A DNA stretch of 64,000 bases, taken from NCBI RefSeq assembly GCF_000717275.1, contig NZ_JNYV01000001.1, positions 186,001-250,000 on the forward strand. Direction: 5' to 3'. The DNA is from Kitasatospora arboriphila (GTDB lineage: Bacteria; Actinomycetota; Actinomycetes; Mycobacteriales; Mycobacteriaceae). The notes below the pieces were generated by a model that saw only the letters and a program-made list of their open reading frames with translations, had not been told where the DNA came from and searched no databases. Made by a program: the position numbers and the translations under genes. Positions 24,219-33,049 of this stretch are shown piece after piece. The stretch's first letter is position 1, and every line of letters begins with the position of its first letter.

Positions 24219-25580
24219 GTGAAGGCCAGACTCAAGATCGCCGTGCCGTTGATCGCGTCACTGTTGACGCTCACCGGCTGTTTGTCGAGTACGTCGGACG
24301 AAACAGAAACCTCAGCCATTCCCGAATTGGCGGACGACCAGAAGGTCTCGATCGTTTTCGAAAGCTACAACTACGGACTGGCGGGTGCGTGGACGGATAC
24401 GTTCAACAGCTTGCTCGCCGACTTCTCCAAAGAGCATCCGAACATCACCGTCACCCCGCAGAAGCCGGCTGGAAACAGTCCCAACCCGGCCACCGACACC
24501 ATTTCCAGCATCCGCAATCAGATGACCGCCGGCAACCCCCCTGACGTTGCACAGCTGGGATTCTCCGATCTCGACTTCACGGTCAATCAACTCCAGGCAA
24601 AGTCGCTCGATCAATTGGTCGGCGAAGAGGCCGTGGACAAGAACTTCGAGGGCACCACGCATCCGTTCGCTCCGACTGCCCGGACCTTGAGCGACTGGGA
24701 CGGTCAGACGTACGGCGTTCCGTTCGTCTTCTCGACGCCGGTGTTCTACTACAACGCAACACTTTTCCAGCAAGCCGGCCTGGACCCGAACAACCCGCCG
24801 CGTACCTGGGACGAAGTTGCGGTCGCTGCCAAGACCATTGCCGACAAGACGGGCACGGGCGGCGCCTACATCGACTGCCTGACCAAGACCGCCAAGGACT
24901 GGTGCTTCCAGAGCCTGGTGCGCTCGAACGGCGGCCGGGTGATCTCCGAGAACCGGGACACGCTGACGTTCGCCGATCCGGCGGCGGTCGAGGTGGTCAG
25001 CATGGCACAGCAGATGGTCAACTCGGGAGCCACGCCGAAGCTCACACAAAAGCAGGGCTATGAAGCATTCGCTCGCGGCGAGATGGGAATGCTCCTGGAG
25101 ACGAGCGCCATTCAGGATCAGTTCGTCAAGGGCGCCAAAGACAAATGGGACCTGCGATCCACGACGATGCCGAGCTTCGGCGACAAGCCCGTCGTGCCGA
25201 CCAACTCCGGTGCCTCGCTGTTCATCTTCTCGCAGGACCCCGCCAAACAGCGTGCTTCGTGGGAGCTGATCAAGTTCCTCACCAGCGAACAGGCCTACGT
25301 CAAGATCTCCAGTGGCATCGGCTATCTCCCGCTGCGCACCGGTCTGATGGACGACCCGGCCGGACTGCAGGAGTGGGCGGCCCAGAACCCGCTCCTCGAG
25401 CCGAACCTGGAGCAACTGAAGTCGATGGAACCGTGGATCTCGATGCCCGGCAATGAATACCTGCAGATTCGCGACGGCATGATGTCTGCCGTGGAGTCCG
25501 CGGTATTCCAGGGTGCCGATCCGGCGACTGCCTTGACGGCCGCGCAGGAGCAGGCGAACACGCTTCTGCCGGTGTCATGA
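24219..25580 (+). CDS. ugpB: Extracellular solute-binding lipoprotein, UgpB-like
   Basis: A 453-residue family-1 solute-binding protein. A signal sequence ends in the lipobox LTLTGC, with lipidated Cys21, so it is tethered outside the membrane. Later segments typical of the family are AGNPPDVAQLGFSD, YGVPFVFSTPVFYYNATLF and TWDEVAVAAKTIAD. It would capture the substrate for the UgpA/UgpE channel. The start is GTG with AGGAG upstream. It overlaps the phosphodiesterase by 4 bp. Substrate is inferred from context. Confidence 0.92.
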   Translation: MKARLKIAVPLIASLLTLTGCLSSTSDETETSAIPELADDQKVSIVFESYNYGLAGAWTDTFNSLLADFSKEHPNITVTPQKPAGNSPNPATDTISSIRNQMTAGNPPDVAQLGFSDLDFTVNQLQAKSLDQLVGEEAVDKNFEGTTHPFAPTARTLSDWDGQTYGVPFVFSTPVFYYNATLFQQAGLDPNNPPRTWDEVAVAAKTIADKTGTGGAYIDCLTKTAKDWCFQSLVRSNGGRVISENRDTLTFADPAAVEVVSMAQQMVNSGATPKLTQKQGYEAFARGEMGMLLETSAIQDQFVKGAKDKWDLRSTTMPSFGDKPVVPTNSGASLFIFSQDPAKQRASWELIKFLTSEQAYVKISSGIGYLPLRTGLMDDPAGLQEWAAQNPLLEPNLEQLKSMEPWISMPGNEYLQIRDGMMSAVESAVFQGADPATALTAAQEQANTLLPVS

Positions 25581-26440
25581 CCGGGCCCGACCACACCGTC
25601 ATCCAGCTCACCGACACGCATTTGAGCGGCGGCGGCGATCTGATGCACGGGATGATGGACACAACACGGAATCTGCGTAAGGTTCTCGACCACCTCGACG
25701 CGTGGGAAGGGTCGGTGGACGCGATCATCGTGTCCGGCGATCTCGCCGACGCAGGGTCCCCCGAGGCTTACCGAACGCTGCGAACGATGTTGGAGCCCAC
25801 CGCGGCGAAGCTCGGCGCAACGCTGTGTTACGCAATGGGAAATCACGATGACCGCGCCGGGTTCCGCATCGGCCTGGACTTGAGTCGCAATGGGTCGACC
25901 GACCTCGGCGCGCCGTACGATGCGGTCCATCACATCGGTGGACTGCGCATTGTGGTACTCGACAGCACCACGCCGGGACGTCATGACGGCAGTCTCGAAG
26001 ATGTCCAGCTGGACTGGCTGGCAAAGTTATTGGAGGACAGGGCCCCGCGCGGAACGCTGCTGGTGATGCACCATCCACCGGTTCGGTCGCCGGTCGCCAC
26101 GGTCGACTTTCTCCGGCTGACGGATCCGAGCGCGCTCGAGTCGGTCATCGCCGGCTCGGATGTGCGGATGATCCTCTGCGGCCACGCGCACTACACGGGC
26201 GCCTCGGCGATATCGGGCATCCCGGTCTGGATCGGGCCGCCGCTGTCGTACCGCACCGATCCGGTACCGCCGCAGGGAAGGCACCGGGCGGGTGTCGGTT
26301 TCGGGTTCAGCCGAATCGATCTGTTCGGTGAATCTGCGGTTGCCACATCCGTCGACGTCGTCGGCGTGGAGGATGTGTACAGCGAACCGCAGTCGGTGGC
26401 CCTCGAACGACTGTGGTCGCTCACCCCGAACGCGAACTGA
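25577..26440 (+). CDS. Metallophosphoesterase, GpdQ/CpdA-like phosphodiesterase
   Basis: A 287-residue binuclear-metal phosphodiesterase with the full metal set: DTH (13-15), GDLAD, GNHDD, HHPP and GHAHYTG. GpdQ relatives hydrolyse glycerophosphodiesters; CpdA relatives hydrolyse cAMP. It lies between the binding protein and the permeases of a Ugp-type importer and is coupled to ugpB by ATGA. It therefore probably cleaves imported glycerophosphodiesters to glycerol phosphate. No signal peptide, so hydrolysis is in the cytoplasm. Confidence 0.88.
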   Translation: MTGPDHTVIQLTDTHLSGGGDLMHGMMDTTRNLRKVLDHLDAWEGSVDAIIVSGDLADAGSPEAYRTLRTMLEPTAAKLGATLCYAMGNHDDRAGFRIGLDLSRNGSTDLGAPYDAVHHIGGLRIVVLDSTTPGRHDGSLEDVQLDWLAKLLEDRAPRGTLLVMHHPPVRSPVATVDFLRLTDPSALESVIAGSDVRMILCGHAHYTGASAISGIPVWIGPPLSYRTDPVPPQGRHRAGVGFGFSRIDLFGESAVATSVDVVGVEDVYSEPQSVALERLWSLTPNAN

Positions 26441-26446
26441 TCCACG

Positions 26447-27400
26447 ATGTTCGTTCCTGTCGAGACACCGACGCCCGTACACAGTTCGACGACCACCCCG
26501 GTGCCGCCTGTGCGGTCCCGGCGGTGGTCGCGGCTCACACGGGGCGTCGTGCCCTATCTGTACCTCACCCCGGCGTTGATCCTCTTGGTGGTGTGGACCT
26601 ACCGTCCGCTTGTCCAAGCGGTGCAGTTGTCCACCGTGTCATGGAACCTTCTTCCGGCAAGTCCCGTGAAGTCGGTGGGCACCGACAACTACGAGCAGTT
26701 GTTCGAGCTGCCGGCACTCGGGGATGCCGTGTGGCTGACGGTTGTACTCATCATCGGTCTGCTGCCGTTCACCGTGGTGGTTCCGGTGGTGATCGGGTTC
26801 GCGATGCGGGGTGTCTCGGTACGAAGCTCGCGGATCTACCAAGGGTTCATCTTCGCGCCCTTCCTGGTGGCGCCGGTAGCAGGGGCAGCGGTGTGGCGCT
26901 GGTTGCTCGATCCCAGTGGCGGAATCGTCAACAGGGTCTTGGGAACCGACCACAACTGGATCTACGACAAGAACACGGCGCAACTGGCGATCATCGTCAT
27001 CACCGGATGGCACCTGATCGGATTCGCGGTGCTGGCAGTGGCCGCCGGTCTCGCCGGCATCAGCTCGGACTACGACGAGGCCGCACAGCTCGACGGAGCA
27101 ACCCGGCTCCAGATCGGCCGGCGGATCACCCTGCCACTGCTGTCGCCAACTCTCGTGTTCCTCACCCTCATGACCATCCTGCTCAGCGCCCAGTGGAGTT
27201 TCCCGCTGATCGACACCCTGACCCAGGGTGGGCCGGCCGGTGCGACCACAAACATCTATTACCTCCTCTGGGACTACGGATTCCACTCATTCAATGCCGG
27301 CCTGAGCGCGGCGGCAGGCATCGTCCTGTTCCTCGGATTCGGCGTTGTCGCCGGCTTCTTGGTCTGGCTGTCGGAACGGATCACCTTCCATGACAACTGA
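26447..27400 (+). CDS. ugpA: ABC importer permease, UgpA type
   Basis: A 317-residue inner-membrane protein with about six hydrophobic segments (PYLYLTPALILLVVWTY near 36, WLTVVLIIGLLPFTVVVPVV near 96, and four more). The cytoplasmic EAA loop that docks the ATPase reads EAAQLDGATRLQIGRRITLP. A long Pro/Thr-rich cytoplasmic N-terminus (about 30 residues) precedes helix 1. Pairs with UgpE, which overlaps its last 11 bases. Confidence 0.93.
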   Translation: MFVPVETPTPVHSSTTTPVPPVRSRRWSRLTRGVVPYLYLTPALILLVVWTYRPLVQAVQLSTVSWNLLPASPVKSVGTDNYEQLFELPALGDAVWLTVVLIIGLLPFTVVVPVVIGFAMRGVSVRSSRIYQGFIFAPFLVAPVAGAAVWRWLLDPSGGIVNRVLGTDHNWIYDKNTAQLAIIVITGWHLIGFAVLAVAAGLAGISSDYDEAAQLDGATRLQIGRRITLPLLSPTLVFLTLMTILLSAQWSFPLIDTLTQGGPAGATTNIYYLLWDYGFHSFNAGLSAAAGIVLFLGFGVVAGFLVWLSERITFHDN

Positions 27401-28289
27401 CAGCATGTTGAAGGCAGAGGACACGGCGGAGCCTGTCCGTCCTCCCCTGCCGACATTGCCCGCCTCGACCGCGGGCGCGGGACGTGTTGTGCTCGCGCGC
27501 ATCTGGGGACACCTCACACTGGCGGTCATCGCACTCGCGTGTATGTTCCCGATCTACTGGCTGGTCGCGACGTCACTCCGACGGCCCGGCGACGTCAGCT
27601 CTTTGACGCCACTGCCGTGGCCGCTGTCGGTCGAGAACTATTTCGACGCTGCCGACAAAGTCGATGTGACGAGGTTGATGCTCAACACTTTTGGTGTTGC
27701 GCTTGCATCTACCTGCGGCCAGCTTCTCATCGCGATCCTCGCGTCGTACGCGTTTGCGGTCTACCGGTTCAAGTTCCAGGGCCTGCTGTACCTGGCGTTC
27801 GTCGGCACGTGGTTGGTGCCTTACCAGGTCACGATGCTGCCGAATTACGTTCTGCTGAATCAGTTGGGGCTGCTCAACACGCTGTCCGGGGTGGTTGTCC
27901 CAACTCTCAGTTCAGCGCTCGCCGTCCTGATGATGCGCACGCACATGTCCGGATTCCCGAAGGAACTGATCGAAGCGGCACGGATGGACGGACGGTCCTC
28001 GTGGTCGATCCTGTGGACAGTCGTGGTTCCGAACCTGCGCCCGGCGTTGGCGGCGCTGGCCATCTTGTTGTTCATCAACTCCTGGAACGAGTACTTCTGG
28101 CCCGCAGTGGTACTCCAATCCAGCAACGACGTCTTGCAACTCGGCCTGCGGAGTTTCATGGGCACCGAAGGCGATCAGTGGGGGCCGATGATGGCTCTGG
28201 CCGGTCTGGCCTGCCTGCCGATCTTCGTTCTCTATGTCATCCTGCAGCGCCACATCGTCAACGCCTTCGTGCGAAGCGGTCTCAAGTGA
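27390..28289 (+). CDS. ugpE: ABC importer permease, UgpE type
   Basis: A 299-residue partner permease with about six membrane segments and the EAA loop EAARMDGRSSWSILWTVVVP. The ATG at 27390 lies within the end of ugpA (11-bp overlap). The first hydrophobic helix (LTLAVIALACMFPIYWLVAT) follows a 45-residue Pro-rich cytoplasmic tail. The last gene of the ugp operon, followed after 43 bp by the convergent LysR gene; no clear terminator was seen. Confidence 0.93.
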   Translation: MTTDSMLKAEDTAEPVRPPLPTLPASTAGAGRVVLARIWGHLTLAVIALACMFPIYWLVATSLRRPGDVSSLTPLPWPLSVENYFDAADKVDVTRLMLNTFGVALASTCGQLLIAILASYAFAVYRFKFQGLLYLAFVGTWLVPYQVTMLPNYVLLNQLGLLNTLSGVVVPTLSSALAVLMMRTHMSGFPKELIEAARMDGRSSWSILWTVVVPNLRPALAALAILLFINSWNEYFWPAVVLQSSNDVLQLGLRSFMGTEGDQWGPMMALAGLACLPIFVLYVILQRHIVNAFVRSGLK

Positions 28290-28332
28290 ATCTGATACGA
28301 GGCTGCAGTGCTGCAAACGGTTCGGACGTCAA

Positions 28333-29388
28333 TCAGCTGGCTGTCGGGATCCGGTGACCCGGCTCGAGTAGCGGCTTCGCAGAAGTCACGGCCGAAACGT
28401 TGCGTGACAACGCGATCTGCGACCTAGTCGAGGTCGTGTTCTTCTGTGTTGAGGTGGCGGATCCGGCTGCATGCCTGGCTCTTTCGTCTTCGTCACATAT
28501 CTCGTCGACGCATTCGACGAAGGCATCCACCGCGCTGTTCACCGTAGAAGCCGACCACACCATGTACAGGTCGATGGTGGGAATCGGGTCGACGAGTTTG
28601 ACCGCGACGGAGGAAGCGCCCGCGGTGCCCATACCCACCGCCGCCGCACGCGACAGCGATGCGAATGCGACATACGGTTTCACCGCAACCATGTGCGCTG
28701 TGCCGCTCGGGTCGTCCGAGGTCTGCGCGATGGTCAGTGAGACCCCTGCCTCCGTCGCTGCCGCGACGATCACGTCATACATCGCTGGGCACTGTTCGCG
28801 GGCGAACAGCACGCATCTCTCGGCGGCCAGCTCCGCGCATTGCACGCTCGACCGGCCGGCCCACGGGTGCGAGCGACCGACCACGGCCACGATAGGAACC
28901 TTGGACAACAGCAACCTCGCCCGCAATCCCGGCAGTTGTGGGCGGCCGTAGACCAATGCGACGTCGAGCGAGCCATCCTGCAGCCCGCTGAGTTGTGGTC
29001 CCGTGCGCTTTTCCCACAGCGACACTGCCATCCTGGGGTGGCGTTCGTTGAGCCTGGTCAACGCCGCGGGAAGGACGTGTCTACTCGCAGGGAAGTTGTA
29101 CCCGATGTTCAGAGATCCGACCTGACCGGCGGCTGTCGATTTCGCGACATCGACGGCCTTTTCCATCTGCGCGACCACCACTCGAGCCTGCTTGGCGAAC
29201 TCGACACCCGACGACGTCAACTGGACCTCGTGGGACGTGCGGACCACCAGCGTGACACCCAGTGACTTCTCCAGCTTCTGCAGTTGTGCACTGAGCGACG
29301 GCTGTGACAGATGCAGACGTGCGGCGGCCCGGCCGAAATGCAATTCTTCAGCGAGCGTGATGAATGACTTGAGATGTCGAAAATCCAT
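28333..29388 (-). CDS. LysR-family regulator with long C-terminal tail
   Basis: A 351-residue LysR-type regulator: winged HTH at residues 1-60 (MDFRHLKSFITLAEELHFGR, then AARLHLSQPSLSAQLQKLEK) and a periplasmic-binding-like effector domain from ~90 to ~295. Members are usually about 300 residues; the last ~50 here are a low-complexity Ser/Thr-rich tail. It is convergent with the ugp operon, so it does not sit in the normal divergent control position, and its target is unclear. Confidence 0.88.
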   Translation of the reverse strand: MDFRHLKSFITLAEELHFGRAAARLHLSQPSLSAQLQKLEKSLGVTLVVRTSHEVQLTSSGVEFAKQARVVVAQMEKAVDVAKSTAAGQVGSLNIGYNFPASRHVLPAALTRLNERHPRMAVSLWEKRTGPQLSGLQDGSLDVALVYGRPQLPGLRARLLLSKVPIVAVVGRSHPWAGRSSVQCAELAAERCVLFAREQCPAMYDVIVAAATEAGVSLTIAQTSDDPSGTAHMVAVKPYVAFASLSRAAAVGMGTAGASSVAVKLVDPIPTIDLYMVWSASTVNSAVDAFVECVDEICDEDERARHAAGSATSTQKNTTSTRSQIALSRNVSAVTSAKPLLEPGHRIPTAS

Positions 29389-29579
29389 TGCGCCCCCTTA
29401 CCTGGACTCGCTCGGAAGACTAGCGAGGCCGGGTGACCCACGGTGAAACGTCAGGTGCCCCCTCGGTGTCGAAGGAACCAAGCCCAACGCAGGAAAAGAA
29501 GTGCGCGTGGGCCAGGTCACCCGCCGCAGCACTCAGGCGGGCGTGGGATATTTCGTCCCCACTTGGGTACAGATCGCAC

Positions 29580-30017
29580 GTGTCGAAAAATCATGAATCC
29601 GCACCCCTTGATCAGCGCCGGCCCGAAGGGGTCACCGATGCAACCGTGTCCGCTGTCGGCAAAGTGTCCGAAGCACTCGAATACGCCGATCGTGCGCGTG
29701 GGCACCTCTACTCGTTCCACCAGCTCATAGGTCACGCCGACCTGCTGCTCGGCGAGGCGGTCGAGGCACTACGCGACGCCGGCCATGATGAGCAGGCCGA
29801 CCGACTGCAGGAGGACATGGTCGGCCGGAATGTGATCGAAGACAGGTGGACCTTCCAGATCGTCGAAGACTTCGACGACAACTACTGGTCTCAGTTTCGA
29901 GAGCACGACCAACAGATCAGGGATGAACTCCAAGGCGGTGTTCGACATGTGTTCGAGGCGGAGATGAAGCAGCGTCGGCGCACCCACGGCCGACACCATC
30001 ACGAAGAGAAGCCCTGA
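29580..30017 (+). CDS. Conserved actinobacterial protein, helical, unknown function
   Basis: A 145-residue acidic, mostly helical protein: VGKVSEALEYADRARGHLYS, LIGHADLLLGEAVEALRDAG, NVIEDRWTFQIVEDFDDNYW, and a final basic His-rich tail RRRTHGRHHHEE. The pattern of alternating acidic helices and a conserved WTFQIVEDFD segment is one I recall from uncharacterised mycobacterial proteins; no fold name can be given. The GTG at 29580 is preferred; the 49 residues before it look non-coding. It heads a run of stress-type genes. Confidence 0.65.
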   Translation: MSKNHESAPLDQRRPEGVTDATVSAVGKVSEALEYADRARGHLYSFHQLIGHADLLLGEAVEALRDAGHDEQADRLQEDMVGRNVIEDRWTFQIVEDFDDNYWSQFREHDQQIRDELQGGVRHVFEAEMKQRRRTHGRHHHEEKP

Positions 30018-30162
30018 CCAGCGAAGCCATTCTGTGGTCCCGGTCACAATGGCGGGCCATATCCGGTTCAAACAGCCCGGCGCGGGGAACCACTTCTCCG
30101 CAGACACCCACCGAGACTCACACCGAGTACTCGAACAGATGTCACCAGAAGGAGTCTTTCAG

Positions 30163-30720
30163 ATGAATGAGGACAGCAAGGCCGACCAGGCCCGCAAGGG
30201 CCTCTTCGACTCGGTCAAAGGCAAGGCCAAAGAGGTCGCCGGTGCCGTGACCGGCAACGACTCGCTGACTGCCGAAGGCCAACTCGAGCAGACCCAGGCC
30301 CAGGAACGCAAAGAAGCCAACAGCGTCGAGGCGGTCGCGGATGCCGAGGCCGAGCAGGCACGGGCGCAGGCCCAGAAAGCCCGCGCCGAGAGCGCCGAAG
30401 AGCGCATCGAGGTGAGTGCCGAGACGGCTGCCGCTGAGCGCGCGGCGCGAGAAGCGCAGCAGTCGCAGAAGCTTGCCGCCGAGCAGCAGGAGCAGAAAAG
30501 GGTGGCGGTCGAGCAGACCCAGGCCGAACTCGACGCGCGTGCCAAGGAGCAGCAGGCCAGGGCTGAGGAGCGCGCTGAGCTCGCCGATGCTGCCGACGAT
30601 GTGGTCGAGGCTGCCGATGAGCATCAGGAGTCGGTGAAAGAGGCCTCTGACGCGCAAGCAGAGGCCGAACGCATCCGTCGTCAGGCCGACAACCTCACCG
30701 ATCAGGCCGACCTTTCCTAG
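30163..30720 (+). CDS. CsbD-like stress protein with coiled-coil extension
   Basis: A 185-residue protein. Residues ~8-40 match a CsbD domain (GLFDSVKGKAKEVAGAVTGN, then DSLTAEGQLEQ), a small general-stress domain. The remaining 145 residues are an almost unbroken Ala/Glu/Gln coiled coil, ending in the RIRRQADNLTDQADLS tail. Plain CsbD proteins are about 60-70 residues, so this is a clear extension. AAGGAG precedes the ATG at 30163. It is co-directional with a second coiled-coil protein 33 bp downstream, so they may form a joint filament or complex. Confidence 0.82.
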   Translation: MNEDSKADQARKGLFDSVKGKAKEVAGAVTGNDSLTAEGQLEQTQAQERKEANSVEAVADAEAEQARAQAQKARAESAEERIEVSAETAAAERAAREAQQSQKLAAEQQEQKRVAVEQTQAELDARAKEQQARAEERAELADAADDVVEAADEHQESVKEASDAQAEAERIRRQADNLTDQADLS

Positions 30721-30753
30721 AGCGACGCGCTCATCAGACCCAGGAGTACAACC

Positions 30754-31431
30754 ATGAATGTCATCCAACTTCCGTTCGCAGTTCTACGCGTGCAGTACAA
30801 GATCGCCCGATTCCCGCTGCAGTTGATCGAGGACCGGTTCGTCTCACGCCTCGACTCCGAAGCACCGGCGCGCCTTCTCTACGAGCGTTCGCTCGGGGTG
30901 CTTGATTCCACGGTCGGCGGTCTGCTCGGAGACCCGGCCCTTGAGAGGCGCGGTTCGGCGTTGACCGAGCGCAGCGAGAAGCTGGGCCAGGCGGCACAGC
31001 TCGAAGAAGAGGCGACGCGCAAGCGTCAGCAGGCCGACGCTGAGCTGAAGGCCAAGCGGGACAACGCCATCAACGAACAGAAGCAGGCTCGCGAGAACAA
31101 GCAGCGCGAGATCCGAGAGGCAGAGCAATCAGCCGCTGAACGCAAGCAGGCGGCGGAAAAGGCTGCTCAGGAACGGACCGCCAAGGCCAAGCAGCAGGCA
31201 GACGAGCTGGCCGCCAAACGCACACAGGCGGCCGAGGCCGCGAAGCGCGACGAGCAGGCAAAGATCAAGGCCGAGGAGGACAAGGCGACAGCAGCCGCGA
31301 AGGCCAAGGCCCAGGACGCCGCGTCCAAACGCGACGACGCCGAGAGCAAGCGTGCGAAGGCTGATCGTGTCGAGGAACTGGCCGACGTCGAGAAGTCGAA
31401 GCGTCAAGCAGAACGCGCCAACAAGAACTGA
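30754..31431 (+). CDS. Coiled-coil protein, partner of the CsbD-like gene
   Basis: A 225-residue protein. An N-terminal ~65-residue globular or amphipathic part (VIQLPFAVLRVQYKIARFPL, QLIEDRFVSRLDSEAPARLL) is followed by ~150 residues of charged coiled coil rich in Lys, Glu and Ala. The heptads are long and uninterrupted. Similar proteins are sometimes auto-labelled translation initiation factor IF-2 because of composition alone; there is no GTPase domain. It lies between the CsbD gene and the MurE-like gene, in one transcription direction. Role unknown. Confidence 0.7.
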   Translation: MNVIQLPFAVLRVQYKIARFPLQLIEDRFVSRLDSEAPARLLYERSLGVLDSTVGGLLGDPALERRGSALTERSEKLGQAAQLEEEATRKRQQADAELKAKRDNAINEQKQARENKQREIREAEQSAAERKQAAEKAAQERTAKAKQQADELAAKRTQAAEAAKRDEQAKIKAEEDKATAAAKAKAQDAASKRDDAESKRAKADRVEELADVEKSKRQAERANKN

Positions 31432-31467
31432 GAGTGGGCCCGGGCTCAGGTGCAGGTCACCGAGTAG

Positions 31468-33015
31468 ATGATCCACGCCAGTGAGCCCGAATCCGGCCAG
31501 CACGGTCAGGACACTTACAACTACATGACGATCGGGGACGTGGCGGAATTCCTCCATGTGCCCGGGAATATCGACGACGACCCGCTGACGCCAGAGCTTC
31601 TCGCCTCTGGCGTCAGTGTCGATTCGAGGCAGGTACGGCCGGGCGACATCTATGTCGCACTGCCCGGTGACCGATTCCACGGAATTGACTTCGTCGGCGA
31701 AGCCGCCAGGCGAGGGGCCGTCGCCGTGGTCAGCGATGTGCCCACATCGATCTTGCCCGCGCTGGTGGTGGACAGACCGCGGGCGGTGCTCGGTCCACTG
31801 GCCTCCGCTGTCTACGGAAACCCCTCACGCGACATGGACGTCTACGGCGTAACCGGTACGAACGGTAAGACGTCGGTTGCCTACCTGCTCGATGCCGCAC
31901 TCACCGAGGGCCATCGCACCACCGGGCTCATCACGGGTGTTGTCGTCCGAGGTCCGCGGACAAACCAACCCGGGCTCCTAACCACTCCCGAAGCGCCGTC
32001 ACTGCAGGAGACGCTCGCATCGTTTCGTGACCAAGGCGTCGATGCGGTGGCGTTCGAGGCTTCGAGCCACGGTTTGGCGTACGGCAGGGTTGATGGCACA
32101 TACCTGCGCGCCGGCGTCTTCACCAACCTCTCCCCGGACCATCTCGACTTCCATCCGAACATGGACGAGTACTTCAGTGTCAAGGCTTCTCTTTTTCGCG
32201 CCGAGCGGTGCCGGTTGGGTGTGATCAACATCGACGACGCGTACGGCAGTCGACTCGCCGCGCAGATCGGTATCGAGAAGGTCAGTGTGTCCACTGCCGA
32301 TCCAGCAGCCGACTTCTTCGCGGCGGAGGTGCGAGCACACGCGCACGGAACCTCCTTCACCCTGCACAGCCCCTACGGCCGTTTCGCTGTGAATCTGCAG
32401 CTGCTGGGATCTGCACAGGCGGACAATGCGTTGGCGGCGATCGCGGCGGTCGCGGCCACCGGGAACGACATCGTCTCCGCGATTCGTGGCGTCGAGACAC
32501 TCAGCGGCATACCGGGTCGGCTCGAACCCGTCGACGCGGGGCAGCCGTTCCTGGCGTTCGTCGACTACATGCACAACGCCGCAGGCCAGCGGACCGTTTT
32601 TCCATTCCTTAGGTCCCTGACGTCGCGGCGGGTCATCGCAGTGATCGGGGCGACCGGTGACAGAGATCCCGGCAAACGGTTCCCGCTCGGCTTCACCGCC
32701 GGCGGCATGGCAGACATCGTGGTGGTCACCGACGAGAGTTCCCATTCGGAAGACCCTGCTGAGCTGCGCGCCCCCGTGGTCGCCGGAGCCCGGGCAGCCA
32801 GTGCCGCCCACGTCGTCGAACAACCCGGCCGCGCCGCAGCGATCGACCTTGCGATCGGCCTCGCGGAGAAAGGCGACGTCGTGGTGGTGGCCGGTCGTGG
32901 TCACTCCCCCACCATCGTCTCTGGTGAGAGAAGGCAACAGTTCGATGATCGAGCGGTGGTGCGCGCTGCAATTCTGCGTCATCACCCACCGAGCACGCAG
33001 CTGCCGGCCGGATGA
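31468..33015 (+). CDS. MurE-like Mur ligase lacking the diaminopimelate motif
   Basis: A 515-residue Mur-family ligase that would join an amino acid or similar group to a nucleotide-linked carboxylate using ATP. The three MurE domains are present. Residues ~20-115 form the UDP-binding domain. The ATPase has P-loop GTNGKTS (130-136), EASSHGL (198-203) and YFSVKASLF with the carbamylated-type Lys239. The third domain starts near 345. The MurE meso-diaminopimelate motif DNPR is replaced by DESS at 422-425 (followed by HSEDP), and the usual DYAHTP is DYMHNA. The real cell-wall MurE normally lies in the dcw cluster, so this is a divergent paralogue with an unknown substrate. Confidence 0.82.
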   Translation: MIHASEPESGQHGQDTYNYMTIGDVAEFLHVPGNIDDDPLTPELLASGVSVDSRQVRPGDIYVALPGDRFHGIDFVGEAARRGAVAVVSDVPTSILPALVVDRPRAVLGPLASAVYGNPSRDMDVYGVTGTNGKTSVAYLLDAALTEGHRTTGLITGVVVRGPRTNQPGLLTTPEAPSLQETLASFRDQGVDAVAFEASSHGLAYGRVDGTYLRAGVFTNLSPDHLDFHPNMDEYFSVKASLFRAERCRLGVINIDDAYGSRLAAQIGIEKVSVSTADPAADFFAAEVRAHAHGTSFTLHSPYGRFAVNLQLLGSAQADNALAAIAAVAATGNDIVSAIRGVETLSGIPGRLEPVDAGQPFLAFVDYMHNAAGQRTVFPFLRSLTSRRVIAVIGATGDRDPGKRFPLGFTAGGMADIVVVTDESSHSEDPAELRAPVVAGARAASAAHVVEQPGRAAAIDLAIGLAEKGDVVVVAGRGHSPTIVSGERRQQFDDRAVVRAAILRHHPPSTQLPAG

Positions 33016-33030
33016 CCGGCCGGCAGCTGC
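32997..33030. terminator. Perfect hairpin over the MurE-like stop codon
   Basis: Arms of 15 bp (GCAGCTGCCGGCCGG and complement) with an ATGA loop containing the stop TGA of the MurE-like gene. It lies between two convergent genes and could stop transcription from both sides. No T-run follows. Confidence 0.75.
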
Positions 33031-33049
33031 TGAGACAGGCGATCCCTGA

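Noticed and set aside
30754..31431. Translation initiation factor label for the coiled-coil protein
   Set aside because: Only composition supports it; no GTPase or IF-2 domain is visible.
31468..33015. Calling this gene murE (the cell-wall enzyme)
   Set aside because: The DNPR motif is missing and the context is not a division/cell-wall cluster.
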